Source: Dethiosulfovibrio peptidovorans DSM 11002
Lineage (GTDB): Bacteria; Synergistota; Synergistia; Synergistales; Dethiosulfovibrionaceae
NCBI RefSeq assembly: GCF_000172975.1
Contig: NZ_ABTR02000001.1
Coordinates: forward strand, 844,501 to 908,500
Reading direction: 5' to 3'
Length of the DNA stretch: 64,000 nucleotides
The notes beneath the pieces are model-generated. The model did not search any database, had not been told where the DNA came from, and saw only the letters and a list, made by a program, of their open reading frames with translations. Below, piece after piece: positions 14,455 through 23,098 of this stretch; within the stretch, counting starts at the first letter, position 1, and every line of letters starts with the position of its first letter. The position numbers and the translations under genes are program-made.

Positions 14455-16332
14455 CTATTTCCTGACGAACAGGGCCAACATGGGAAGGCCGAGGAGGAGG
14501 GCCGCCGGAGCGAAGCCTACGGAGCATCCGCCGCCGCTCCCGAAGAGAGACCGTTCTTCCTCCGCGGTGGAGCTGTAGGAGTTGCTCACCCCGGTTACGA
14601 CCGGGTAGGTTTCGGGGGTCTTCTCCTCCCAGCCGGAGGGCATGTCGAAGGTGACGGTGTATTCACCGGGATCGAGAGAGAGGCTCCGTCCCGAGGCATA
14701 CCAAGTCGTTCCTCCGTCTACGCTCCAGCGAGCTCCGGCGTCGGCGGCATCTTTAGGGGTTATGGTTATCGTCAAGGACCCCTTCGCGGTGGTCCCCGTG
14801 ACGGTTCCCAGCGCCTTCAGACACACGTTGGCGGTATCGTTAACCGACGTCATGTCCTCCCAGTATGTTCCGTTCGAGGAGAAGTAACTCTGGCCTGCCC
14901 TGGTGGAGGCCTTATCCGAGTACCCCTTCACAAGGCTCTCTGAAGCTATGGGATAGTCGTATCCAGGCGTTTTGACCTTGACCACGACGGAGAACTTGGT
15001 TCCGGCCTTTACCGAGACGGCGGAGGACAGGGGAACGGTATGATAACCCGGCTCCGGGAGGGTTCCAGTTTGGGACGATATGGCCGCGGTTCCCGTCGTC
15101 GGGCCACCGGTGACGCCGGTGTAGACAGATATCTCGTAGGTGTTGCCCACACCTCCGACGTAGAGGGAGACCGCCTTTATGTCGGTGTCCACCGTGGCGG
15201 TGAATACGTTGGCCATCCATGCGGTGTTGTCGACCATGCCGGCAGGTGAGTAGGAATCACACCATCCGAAGGGGTCGTACTGGTATACCCTGTCGTACCT
15301 GGCAGGATCGCCTCCTACGTAGGCGGCACCGGTGTCCAGTACTGCGTCCTCGTAAGACAGGTAGAAGTAGCCTCCGTCGCCCCAGCTGGAGCCCCATGAG
15401 TTTTTCACTATCCAGGCTCCGTCGGAGGACGGCTGGTTGGCCGGATTGAAGTTGGTCCTGGAGTAGCTGTCGTCCCAGCCGACCACCGTGACGGCGTGAT
15501 TGGCCGACCCCACTGAAAGCCCGTCGGGGTTGCCAGAGGGGATATAGGACGCGTAGGTGGAGGGGTTATAGTAGGAAGAGTCGTCCCAGTTTCCACCCTG
15601 AGGGTCTCCGGCGTACATTCCCACCGACACGGCCCCGTGGTCCATGAGGGCGGTCTTTATGTTCTCCACGCTGGCCTTCTGATATCTGGTTGAACTGTCG
15701 TAATAGAAGTAGTAGACGTCCCTGAGAGCCCTGGACACGGGAGCGTCGGAGCTGGGGGCGGTCGAACCGTAGGGTGCGTCCGCCTCGTTTACCGCTCCGG
15801 TTCCACGGGCCAGCAGGGCTATGGCTCTGAAGTCGTCTCCGCCGTTGTCCATAATGCCGGGGAAGTCGGAGGCGGTGTAGTTTCCGAATCCCACCAGCTC
15901 GGAGGACTGATCGACGTAGCCGTAATAGGCTATGAACTGCTCGGCGTAGTCCGGACTGACTACCCCGGCCTTTAGGGCGATGGACTCCATGGAGGCCATG
16001 GCGCTGAAGGTCCAGCAGGCTCCGTAGGGGCTCTGGTCTCTAACAGGGGAGACCAGACCAAGTGTTCTAAGGTCGTAGCTTACCGGAAAGGACGGAGCGG
16101 TTTTTCCGTCCGACCGAAGCACCGATACCCCGGCCAGGTGGCTGAGGTCTACCGGAGAGGGTATACGCCCTCCTAACACAGCTCCGGAACCGGCTCCATC
16201 GTTGTTTTTCTGGTGTATGCGCTCCATGTAACTTTCGAAAGCGGGATTCAACGGAGCCATTTCGGCCCATCCCGCCGCCGCGACCAACGTTACGATCACG
16301 GCACACAGAAGGATCTTTCCCCAATTCTTCAT
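14455..16332 (-). CDS. Secreted papain-like (C1A) cysteine protease with Synerg-CTERM anchor
   Basis: The 625-aa precursor has an N-terminal signal peptide (about 1-23). A C1 peptidase domain follows, with nucleophile Cys106 in QSPYGACWTFSAMASME, the His in SANHAVTVVGWDDS and the Asn in WIVKNSWGSSWGDGG. A lectin-like beta domain (about 350-500) and a PKD/PEGA-like strand region come next. The C-terminus is SGGGCSVGFAPAALLLG plus a hydrophobic helix and RK: the Synerg-CTERM sorting signal known from Synergistota. It is likely exported, processed and envelope-anchored, supplying peptides to the uptake systems. Confidence 0.93.
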   Translation of the reverse strand: MKNWGKILLCAVIVTLVAAAGWAEMAPLNPAFESYMERIHQKNNDGAGSGAVLGGRIPSPVDLSHLAGVSVLRSDGKTAPSFPVSYDLRTLGLVSPVRDQSPYGACWTFSAMASMESIALKAGVVSPDYAEQFIAYYGYVDQSSELVGFGNYTASDFPGIMDNGGDDFRAIALLARGTGAVNEADAPYGSTAPSSDAPVSRALRDVYYFYYDSSTRYQKASVENIKTALMDHGAVSVGMYAGDPQGGNWDDSSYYNPSTYASYIPSGNPDGLSVGSANHAVTVVGWDDSYSRTNFNPANQPSSDGAWIVKNSWGSSWGDGGYFYLSYEDAVLDTGAAYVGGDPARYDRVYQYDPFGWCDSYSPAGMVDNTAWMANVFTATVDTDIKAVSLYVGGVGNTYEISVYTGVTGGPTTGTAAISSQTGTLPEPGYHTVPLSSAVSVKAGTKFSVVVKVKTPGYDYPIASESLVKGYSDKASTRAGQSYFSSNGTYWEDMTSVNDTANVCLKALGTVTGTTAKGSLTITITPKDAADAGARWSVDGGTTWYASGRSLSLDPGEYTVTFDMPSGWEEKTPETYPVVTGVSNSYSSTAEEERSLFGSGGGCSVGFAPAALLLGLPMLALFVRK

Positions 16333-16386
16333 GTATCCACTCCCTTTTCTCGTTCTCTTCGAATAACTCTCGTCACCTTAAAGACG

Positions 16387-16413
16387 AAGGGCCTCCGACA
16401 TCGGAAGAGGCCC
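16387..16413 (-). terminator. Terminator-like hairpin after the RelE-type toxin gene
   Basis: The stem AGGGCCTC/GAGGCCCT with an 11-base loop is followed on the minus strand by a mixed pyrimidine run TTCGTCTTT. It separates the toxin-antitoxin pair from the protease gene. Confidence 0.6.
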
Positions 16414-16485
16414 TCCTTCCTCATTTAACAACGACACCTAGGAAAGTGTCAAGAAAAATACGACATCTCGCCTGGTCACCACGGT

Positions 16486-16788
16486 TCATTTACCATATCG
16501 ACCTCTAATTCTTCGAGGCAAGGAACGTCGGTAGACTTGGCTTCGGCGATCGATACGCAAAGCGATAATTATAAAACGCTCGTCCTCTATATCACAGATT
16601 ACACGTATATCTCCGATTCGATACCGCCAGTAACCTCTAAAATTACCCGTCAAGGCCCGTCCCCGATCACGAGGGGTCTCCAATGTGAGGAGTTCGTCCA
16701 GATAGCTCCCTACTCGTTTACGATCTTCATTAGATAGGGCTTCAAGTTCCTTTCGCGCTTTTGACGAGAGCTCAATCGTCCAGGCCAA
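16486..16788 (-). CDS. RelE/ParE-family toxin
   Basis: The 100-aa protein has the compact RelE fold signature: MAWTIELSSKARKELEALS, then RGRALTGNFRGYWRYRIGDIRVICDIED (read as ALTGNFRGYWRYRIGD and IRVICDIED) and a basic C-terminal region with Arg-rich strands. RelE members cut ribosome-bound mRNA, whereas ParE members block gyrase; the G-x-W-R-Y-R-x-G-D-x-R pattern favours the RelE/YafQ side. It overlaps the antitoxin gene by 17 bp, which implies translational coupling. Confidence 0.9.
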   Translation of the reverse strand: MAWTIELSSKARKELEALSNEDRKRVGSYLDELLTLETPRDRGRALTGNFRGYWRYRIGDIRVICDIEDERFIIIALRIDRRSQVYRRSLPRRIRGRYGK

Positions 16789-17005
16789 GACGGGACCTCA
16801 CGTCCTCCCATCTATGGGTCTTAAAGTTATCTGCCGCCCAATCTTTATATCCCGCTTCGGCGGCCTCTATGTCTTCAAGATCCTCCAGGTACTGGATCAA
16901 TCCTTCCCGGACGTAAAAACTTTTGCTTCTGCCTTCACGGGCCGCCCGTTCGGAAAGCATACGGTTTAACTCTTCATCGAGCTTTACGGTGATCACGCTT
17001 TTCAT
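16772..17005 (-). CDS. RelB/DinJ-type ribbon-helix-helix antitoxin
   Basis: The 77-aa protein begins MKSVITVKLDEELNRMLSER, an RHH DNA-binding strand and helix. KSFYVREGLIQYLEDLEDIE (second helix) and a disordered, Trp-containing C-terminal tail (about 52-77) that should wrap the toxin follow. It represses its own operon in related systems; a perfect 7-bp-arm palindrome 22 bp upstream is the likely operator. Confidence 0.9.
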   Translation of the reverse strand: MKSVITVKLDEELNRMLSERAAREGRSKSFYVREGLIQYLEDLEDIEAAEAGYKDWAADNFKTHRWEDVRSRLGLDD

Positions 17006-17026
17006 CTACGACACCTCCAAGTCATC

Positions 17027-17050
17027 CGTGGTATTACCTATACTACCACG
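17027..17050. promoter_or_regulatory. Inverted-repeat operator of the toxin-antitoxin operon
   Basis: Perfect arms CGTGGTA (17027-17033) and TACCACG (17044-17050) are separated by 10 bp just upstream of the antitoxin start. This is the expected position for RHH antitoxin binding and autoregulation. Confidence 0.7.
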
Positions 17051-17074
17051 GCGATATATCCTTGAATAGGCTCG

Positions 17075-18682
17075 TCACCAGGTAGCCACGGTTCCGTCCG
17101 CTCTGGGCTCTGTGGCTCCCACCAGGCTACCTTTGTCGGTTTTCAGTATTATCTGTCCTCTGCCGAAAGAGTCCGGTTCGAGGACCACCGTTATGTGGTG
17201 ACCCATCCGGGAGAGGGCCCTAGCCATGTCGGACGGGAAGGATTGCTCCACCGAGACGTCCAGCCCGCCGGTCCACTGCCATCTGGGGGCGTCAAGAGCC
17301 TCCTGAGGGTTCATCCCCCTCCGGACCAGGTTGGTTACGACCTGAAGGTGCCCCTGAGGCTGCATGTAGCCTCCCATTACACCGAAGGGCCCCAGGGGTT
17401 CGCCGCCCTTCGTGAGAAAGCCGGGAATTATGGTGTGGTAGGGCCTTTTTCCCGGCATGATCTCGTTGGGATGGCCCGGCTCCATCGAGAAGCCCAGCCC
17501 CCTGTTGTTTAGGGCTATTCCCGTTCCGGGGACGACGACGCCGGAACCGAAGCCGGTGTAGTTGCTCTGTATCATGGAGACCATGTTGCCGAAACCGTCG
17601 GCCGTCGCCAGGTAGACGGTGCCGCCCGAGTGGGGATCGCCGGGCTCGGGCCGAGCGGCCCTGTCTCCCAGCAGGCGACGCCGTTCGGCAAGATAGCCGT
17701 CGGATAGCAGACGATCCACCGGGACATCCGCCATGTGGGGGTCGCATATGTAGCGGTGTCCGTCAGCGAAGGCCAGCTTCAGGGCCTCTATGGAGCGGTG
17801 GACCGACTCGGGCGAGTTAGGATCGGAGGATTCCAGGCCCTCCAGTATCCCCAGGGCCATCAGGGCGACCATGCCCTGGCCGTTCGGCGGCAGTTCCCAT
17901 ACGGTAAGGCCTCCGTAGTCCACGGAAAGGGGCTCCACCCATTCGGGAGAGTATCCCTCCAGGTCCTCGGAGGCGAGGAGACCGCCTGTTTCGGAGGCGA
18001 AGGTCACGATTTTATCGGCCAGCTCGCCTCGGTAAAGGTCTCTGCCGTCTGAACTGGCTATCAGCTCCAAGGTTCTGCCGTGGTGCACCAGACGGACGAT
18101 ATCTCCCGGCTCGGGGGTTTTTCCGTCGAACACGAAGGTATCTTTCCACGGCGAAAGGGCGGGGTCGCCGGAGGTTCCGTATTTTTCCAGGGCCAATCTC
18201 CAGTTTTTCGACACTGTGGGAGGCACGGCCACGCCCTGTTTCGCCAGATCCACCGCCGGGGCCAGAACCTCCGATAGGGGCAGACGGCCCATCCTCTTGG
18301 ACATGGCCGCCCAGGTTGCGACGGCTCCGGGAACACATACGGGAAGCCACCCCATAGAGGGCAACCGGGAAAGTCCCTTCCTATTTAATAGGTCTCTCGT
18401 CAGGGCCCTGGGGGAAGGTCCGCTGCCGTTTATGCCGTAGAGCCTTCCGTCTTTGCATATTATGGCGAAGGCGTCGCTGCCCAGGCCGTTGCTGGTGGGC
18501 TCCACCACCGTCAAGGCCGCAGCTGTGGCGATTGCCGCGTCGACTGCGTTTCCCCCTTTTTTGAGTGTATCCAGACCGGCCTGGGCGGCCTGAGGGTGGG
18601 AGGTAGCCACCATTCCACGGGAACCATAGACCAGAGCCCGTCTGGACGGATATCTGTAGCGCTGAGGATCGAAAGTCTTCAT
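17075..18682 (-). CDS. ggt: Gamma-glutamyltranspeptidase
   Basis: The 535-aa Ntn-hydrolase precursor transfers or hydrolyses gamma-glutamyl groups (glutathione, gamma-glutamyl amides). N-terminal motifs are SHPQAAQAGLDTLKKGGNAVDAAIA and EPTSNGLGSDAFA. The autocleavage/catalytic Thr lies in HSGGTVYLATAD, followed by MIQSNYTGFGSG and GIALNNRGLGF. No signal peptide is visible, so it may act in the cytoplasm, unlike E. coli Ggt. AAGGAGGG precedes the ATG. It is monocistronic in this window and divergent from the ATPase gene at 18801. Confidence 0.93.
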   Translation of the reverse strand: MKTFDPQRYRYPSRRALVYGSRGMVATSHPQAAQAGLDTLKKGGNAVDAAIATAAALTVVEPTSNGLGSDAFAIICKDGRLYGINGSGPSPRALTRDLLNRKGLSRLPSMGWLPVCVPGAVATWAAMSKRMGRLPLSEVLAPAVDLAKQGVAVPPTVSKNWRLALEKYGTSGDPALSPWKDTFVFDGKTPEPGDIVRLVHHGRTLELIASSDGRDLYRGELADKIVTFASETGGLLASEDLEGYSPEWVEPLSVDYGGLTVWELPPNGQGMVALMALGILEGLESSDPNSPESVHRSIEALKLAFADGHRYICDPHMADVPVDRLLSDGYLAERRRLLGDRAARPEPGDPHSGGTVYLATADGFGNMVSMIQSNYTGFGSGVVVPGTGIALNNRGLGFSMEPGHPNEIMPGKRPYHTIIPGFLTKGGEPLGPFGVMGGYMQPQGHLQVVTNLVRRGMNPQEALDAPRWQWTGGLDVSVEQSFPSDMARALSRMGHHITVVLEPDSFGRGQIILKTDKGSLVGATEPRADGTVATW

Positions 18683-18800
18683 TCCTTATCTCCCTCCTTG
18701 TCTCAATCTCCGACTTCATCTTTCATTATACGATGGAGGCAGAATATCGATAGGAAATCGTAAGGTTTTTGTCTTACAATAGCCCAAAGGGGTGATGGAC

Positions 18801-19844
18801 ATGAACAAGGGTTACCTTTCGTCGGTGACGTTGAAAAACCTGACCGCCTTCTCCTCCGTCACGGGACGTTTTTCGCCGGGACTGAACGTGCTGGTGGGAG
18901 AGGGAGGTTCGGGTAAGTCTCACATGATGAAGTTTCTCTACGGAGCCTGCGAGGCTTCGCTGGGCCAGAGGAGTTTTCCCGAGAAACTGACCAGGCTGTT
19001 CATGCCCCTGGGCGGACGTATCGGACGTCTGGTGCGGCGGGGAGAGGAGCTCTCCTCCGGTGCCATAGAGATCAGGAAGACGAGAGACGGCGGAGAGGAC
19101 CACATTCTATGTTCCTTCGACGATAGCACGGATAGCCCCGGCGAGGTGGAGATGGTGGGAGAGAGGGAGTGGCTGGCCCACCCCCTCGAGAGCGTTTTTC
19201 TGCCCGTTAAGGAGATGCTGGTCCACGCTCCGAACTTCACGGCGCTTCATCGGGCGGGACGGCTGGCCTTCGACGATACCTATGCCGACGTAATAGAGAG
19301 GGCGATGGCCCAACCGGCCGCACCTCTGGACGAGGATATGGCGGAGCTGGCCCTGGATCTGGAGCGGCGTATAGGCGGCCAGGTGGTGGAGAGAGAGGGA
19401 GGCTTTTTCCTTCAGTCCGAATACGACGACCTGGAGTTCCCCCTGATGGCGGAGGGGCTCAGAAAGCTCGGCGTTCTCTGGAGGCTGATACGAAACGGAA
19501 CCCTTACGGGAGGGAGCGTCCTCTTCTGGGACGAGCCGGAGGCGAACGTAAATCCGTCAGCCATAGGGCCGATGATGGAGGTCGTCCTGGCGATACAGAG
19601 AAGGGGGGTCCAGGTTTTTCTGGCCACCCACGATTACGTGGTGCTCAAGGAGCTGGACCTCAGGTCGAAGGAGGAAGACGACGTCCGTTTCCACGCCCTG
19701 TTCCGAAACGGCAGGGGGATAGACATTTCCTCCACGGAGGATTATCCGTCGCTTCACCCCAACGTAATCTCCCAGGTATTCATGGACCTCTACCACAGGG
19801 ACGCCACCAGGGCCCTTCTGGAATCGGAGGGGGGAGAAAGTTGA
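18801..19844 (+). CDS. AAA-type ATPase of a two-gene cassette, copy 1
   Basis: The 347-aa SMC/ABC-like AAA ATPase has Walker A GEGGSGKSH (33-40) and a long insert with VFLPVKEMLVHAP. AEGLRKLGVLWRLI, Walker B SVLFWDEPEANVNP and the H-motif VFLATHDYVVLKEL follow. These match the OLD/RecF-type AAA_15/AAA_21 ATPases common in defence and restriction modules. Its stop overlaps the start of a PD-(D/E)XK-like gene (TTGA). A clear paralogue with the same layout lies at 25125-26141. Start: the ATG at 18801 fits the AAAGGGG site better than the two earlier in-frame starts. Confidence 0.8.
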   Translation: MNKGYLSSVTLKNLTAFSSVTGRFSPGLNVLVGEGGSGKSHMMKFLYGACEASLGQRSFPEKLTRLFMPLGGRIGRLVRRGEELSSGAIEIRKTRDGGEDHILCSFDDSTDSPGEVEMVGEREWLAHPLESVFLPVKEMLVHAPNFTALHRAGRLAFDDTYADVIERAMAQPAAPLDEDMAELALDLERRIGGQVVEREGGFFLQSEYDDLEFPLMAEGLRKLGVLWRLIRNGTLTGGSVLFWDEPEANVNPSAIGPMMEVVLAIQRRGVQVFLATHDYVVLKELDLRSKEEDDVRFHALFRNGRGIDISSTEDYPSLHPNVISQVFMDLYHRDATRALLESEGGES

Positions 19845-20359
19845 GCTGGACCAGGGAGAAGGAGCTGTTCCTAAACCTCTCGGCGGCGGAGAGCTGGATA
19901 AAGCTGGACGAGCCGGGAGAGGCCCGTCCCATAGGAATGGCTCTGGTGGACTTCGTCATAGTGGAAAGGGAACGGACCATAATGGTGGAGGTGAAGGATC
20001 CGTCGGACCAGGGTGCCCCGGAGAGGGAGAGGCATTCCTTCGTGAGACGACTTTCGGGAGACGAGTATCTGGCGGGAAGGCTGATCCCCAAGGCCAGGGA
20101 CAGCTACTGCTACCTGCACCTCATGGGACTGGATGATAAGCCCATCCTTTTCGTGCTTCTTCTGGGTCTGGAGAGGACCCCTGTGGAGGCGGCCCAGCTT
20201 CTGGCCACCAAGGAGAGGATCCTCTCCAAGCTGAGATGGGAATCCGACCGGCCCTGGAGCCATCCCTACGTGAAGGACTGCGCCGTTGTGACGGTGGACG
20301 GCTGGAGGCGCTATCTGCCGAAATACCCCATAAAGAGGTGCGCCCCTAGAGGACGATGA
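19841..20359 (+). CDS. PD-(D/E)XK-like nuclease partner, copy 1
   Basis: The 172-aa protein has Glu17 in the first helix, Asp37 in GMALVDFVIVE and Glu50-Val-Lys52 in TIMVEVKDPSD. This is the classic E...D...ExK spacing of PD-(D/E)XK phosphodiesterases. The C-terminal half ends with a beta strand/Trp region (VTVDGWRRYLPKY). Translation starts at TTG, overlapping the ATPase stop, so the two are coupled and probably form a complex. Its 3' end overlaps the convergent chrA by 14 bp. Nuclease activity and a defence role are inferred. Confidence 0.65.
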   Translation: MSWTREKELFLNLSAAESWIKLDEPGEARPIGMALVDFVIVERERTIMVEVKDPSDQGAPERERHSFVRRLSGDEYLAGRLIPKARDSYCYLHLMGLDDKPILFVLLLGLERTPVEAAQLLATKERILSKLRWESDRPWSHPYVKDCAVVTVDGWRRYLPKYPIKRCAPRGR

Positions 20360-21803
20360 CCCCGTAGGCCACGGCGGCCAGTATCAAGAGGGGGTCGGGT
20401 ATCCTGCGCAGGCGGGTCTGTAGCCACAGGAAGAGGCAGAAGAGCCAGACACACTGCAACCCCGACGATATAGCCGATTGTCCCGGGAAGGAGGCTACGG
20501 TATGAAAGGTGGTCTCCATAAAGGAGATGAAGACCGACAGGAATATGGCCATGAGAACGGGAAGGATAAACTTGGTCATGGCCTTCATACCCGGAGATCT
20601 CTTTATCCTGTCGAGACAGGAGAAGGCGACCAGCGAGTTCGTGACCGCCGGGAGCACCATGGCGACCACCAGGATGGCCCCTCCCGCCGACGCCCAAAGC
20701 CAAAGGGGACCGGAATAGGCTGTTCCCGAATCGGCCACCCTCCGCACCATGTCCCAGCCGGAGACGGCGGAGAGCTTGGATATTATGGGAGACGGCAGGG
20801 CGTTTACTATAGCTATGTATTGCATGAGTCTTTCCTTGGTGTAGAGGAATATCTGAGACGACGGCCCGGCCAGAAGCCCTATGGCAAGTGGGATGAACAC
20901 CGGCCCGCCTCCGAAGGTCATGAGTCCGGTAAAGGTCATCCCGGCCAGCAGTGCCAGATAGGCGGAGGATCGAAGAAGGGGACAGAACATCACCAACGGC
21001 ACGCAGACCGCCAGAACCACCGCCCAGATCCGCCCGAGGTCTCCTAGAACCGGACGTAGCCCAGCCTCGCCGGTCGAGTCTGGAAGCCCGTTTTCCGCAG
21101 GGGTGGTCCAAAGCCCGACGGCCCCGGCTACCAGAAGCCCCAGCACCACCGACCATTCCAGGTAATCCGGAACGGTCATGCTCAACGTCGAAACGAGGTC
21201 GCTGTGGACGAAAAGCAGAGTCGCAACCGGCACCACCATGATGTAGCAGAACCACCTGGGCCAGGGAGCAGCCGAGGTGATCGCCAGGGAGATCATGGCC
21301 AATATGACGAAGCCGTTGTCCACCCCCAGGTAGAGAAGAGCCAGACATACCAGAGAGAACAGCACCGTCCTGACGGGACCTATGGCCTCCGACCCCTGAC
21401 GGTAGAACTTGAGCATCAGCCGACAGAGCATGGCCGACACCAGGGGGAACACGGCCACGGTGCTCCTCTTCAGGAGCAACATCTTGTCGGCGCTCTCCCC
21501 CACGGCGGAGAAGATCCAGGATATGAGGACCACAACCAGCACAGCCATGGGGACCACCAGAGCGGAGACGGCCGCAAGCATTCCGCCGATCCCCGCCGCC
21601 CTGTAGCCTATGACCGCCGACATCTGAGGGGCCGCCGGCCCCGGCAGGGTGTTCGACAACGCCAGTACGTCGTTGAAGGTGCCGTCGTCCACCCAGCCGT
21701 ATCTATCGACAGCCTCTTTATGTATTGCCGGGGCTATGGCGGCCCCTCCTCCGAATCCCAGAAAACCGGCCCTCAGAAAAGCCGCAAAAACCTTGAATAA
21801 CAA
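20346..21803 (-). CDS. Chromate-transporter (ChrA/CHR) family protein
   Basis: The 485-aa protein has two homologous halves, each with about six membrane helices. The first begins FLRAGFLGFGGGAAIAPAIH and carries LSNTLPGPAAPQMSA. The second has GLMTFGGGPVFIPLA and IVNALPSPIISKLSA. These FGGG...P boxes are the CHR signature. Family members export chromate in some bacteria; the native substrate in anaerobes is uncertain. Start is TTG behind GGAGGCGAGG. Residue variants (APAI for the usual VAMI) are seen in many CHR homologues. Confidence 0.85.
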   Translation of the reverse strand: MLFKVFAAFLRAGFLGFGGGAAIAPAIHKEAVDRYGWVDDGTFNDVLALSNTLPGPAAPQMSAVIGYRAAGIGGMLAAVSALVVPMAVLVVVLISWIFSAVGESADKMLLLKRSTVAVFPLVSAMLCRLMLKFYRQGSEAIGPVRTVLFSLVCLALLYLGVDNGFVILAMISLAITSAAPWPRWFCYIMVVPVATLLFVHSDLVSTLSMTVPDYLEWSVVLGLLVAGAVGLWTTPAENGLPDSTGEAGLRPVLGDLGRIWAVVLAVCVPLVMFCPLLRSSAYLALLAGMTFTGLMTFGGGPVFIPLAIGLLAGPSSQIFLYTKERLMQYIAIVNALPSPIISKLSAVSGWDMVRRVADSGTAYSGPLWLWASAGGAILVVAMVLPAVTNSLVAFSCLDRIKRSPGMKAMTKFILPVLMAIFLSVFISFMETTFHTVASFPGQSAISSGLQCVWLFCLFLWLQTRLRRIPDPLLILAAVAYGVIVL

Positions 21804-21827
21804 AAACCTCGCCTCCTCGTTCGTCGA

Positions 21828-21911
21828 TTATTCGTCTGTGACCCCGTGAAACACCGAGTATAGCACCGGCACGACTATGAGGGTCAGGAAGGTGCCGACG
21901 AAGAGGAGGCT
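21828..21911 (-). pseudogene. C-terminal remnant of an RND efflux permease
   Basis: Between kdnA and chrA, an open minus-strand frame reads TSLLFVGTFLTLIVVPVLYS and then VFHGVTDE before a stop. The LLFxxTxLTLxVVPVLYS pattern is the last transmembrane helix of AcrB/MdtB-type RND transporters. No start and no upstream RND sequence remain; the homology begins three bases after the kdnA stop codon. It is a deletion relic rather than a functional gene. Confidence 0.6.
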
Positions 21912-21913
21912 CG

Positions 21914-23098
21914 TTAAAGGGCCGCGGCGGCTCCGGCCTTTATGGCCTTCGCCATGGTCTCCAGCGATTCGTCCGAGGCGGTCACTCCTATGCCGTAGAC
22001 CACCGCCCTGGAGAGGATTCCCTCTGTGACCGCCATATCCTCCGGAAGATACTCGGGAGCGTCTATGCCCCGGGCCCTCGTCCTTTCGGCCCAGTCCCTC
22101 AGGGAATCCCAATGCCTGGCGTAGTGCCAGGTGTTGCCCGAGAGGATACCGCACCCCACTCCGGCCTCGCCGGAGGCGGCCTGGAATCTCTTCGCCGACT
22201 CTCCGTCCGGAAGGATGTAGACCAGCTGAGTGGCTATCTCACCATCCTGGTCCGCGAAGGACCGACGGACAAGGCCGGGGATGTCTCCCACCGATTTCAG
22301 GACTTTGGCCTTGTTCTCCCTGAGGGCCTTTACGGCCCCCGGCATTTTGTCCACCTGGACTAATCCGATGGCACCCTGGATCTCGCTCATCCTGAAGTTC
22401 ATTCCCAGACCGCTTTTGCGCTCGGCGCCGCGATCGATCGATTTGTCGTGGACGTGACCGTGGTCGTGGGCGTATTCCATTGTCCGGTAAAGCTCCTCGT
22501 CGTCCGTGACCACGAGTCCTCCCTCTCCCACGGTGAGAAGCTTGTAGGGATCGAGGCTGTAGGGCCCCCAGGCTCCGATAGTTCCGACGTATCTGCCCTT
22601 GTAGGTGGCCCCCATGGCCTGGCACGAGTCCTCCAGGAGGGTCAGGCCGTGGGCGGAACATATTTTCGCTATTGGGTCCATGTCCGCCGCGGAGCCGAAC
22701 ATGTGGACCGGCATCACAGCCTTGGTCCTGTCGTCTATGAGGGGCTCGACAGACCGGGGATCCATGTTCAGGCTTTCATCCACGTCGGCGAAGACAGGCA
22801 CGGCGCCGCACTCGGTTATGGCCTCCACCGTGGCTATGAAGGTGAAGGGAGAGGTGATTATCCGGTCTCCCGGCTCTATTCCCATGGCCTTGAGTCCGAC
22901 GTAAAGGGCGGCAGTTCCACTGCTGACCGCGAGGCAGAAGCGGGATCCGACCATTTCGGCCACGGCGTTCTCGAACTCCTCAACCCTGTATATGCCGTCA
23001 CGGCAGTCGTTGAAGGAGTAGCGATGGACCATCTTTCTGCCGATGACGTCCGCTACCGCGTCTATTTCTCTGTGATCGAAAAGCTCGAAACCGGGCAT
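21914..23098 (-). CDS. kdnA: DegT/DnrJ/EryC1/StrS aminotransferase, probable 8-amino-3,8-dideoxy-manno-octulosonate transaminase
   Basis: The 394-aa PLP enzyme is proposed to aminate 8-oxo-Kdo to 8-amino-8-deoxy-Kdo (Kdo8N). Motifs are AVSSGTAALYVGLKAMGI, TSPFTFIATVEAITECGA, LLEDSCQAMGA and the PLP-lysine region SLDPYKLLTVGEGG. The assignment rests on the operon: kdsB-kdnB-kdnA with 4-bp and zero-base junctions is the arrangement for CMP-Kdo8N synthesis described in Shewanella. Alternative: an aminotransferase for another nucleotide sugar, but the KdsB and Fe-ADH neighbours argue against that. Confidence 0.8.
   Translation of the reverse strand: MPGFELFDHREIDAVADVIGRKMVHRYSFNDCRDGIYRVEEFENAVAEMVGSRFCLAVSSGTAALYVGLKAMGIEPGDRIITSPFTFIATVEAITECGAVPVFADVDESLNMDPRSVEPLIDDRTKAVMPVHMFGSAADMDPIAKICSAHGLTLLEDSCQAMGATYKGRYVGTIGAWGPYSLDPYKLLTVGEGGLVVTDDEELYRTMEYAHDHGHVHDKSIDRGAERKSGLGMNFRMSEIQGAIGLVQVDKMPGAVKALRENKAKVLKSVGDIPGLVRRSFADQDGEIATQLVYILPDGESAKRFQAASGEAGVGCGILSGNTWHYARHWDSLRDWAERTRARGIDAPEYLPEDMAVTEGILSRAVVYGIGVTASDESLETMAKAIKAGAAAAL

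Noticed and set aside
18801-20359. Assignment of the ATPase/nuclease pair to Septu, PARIS or Gabija
   Set aside because: The partner lacks HNH, TOPRIM/DUF4435 or UvrD-like features; only a PD-(D/E)XK-like pattern is seen.
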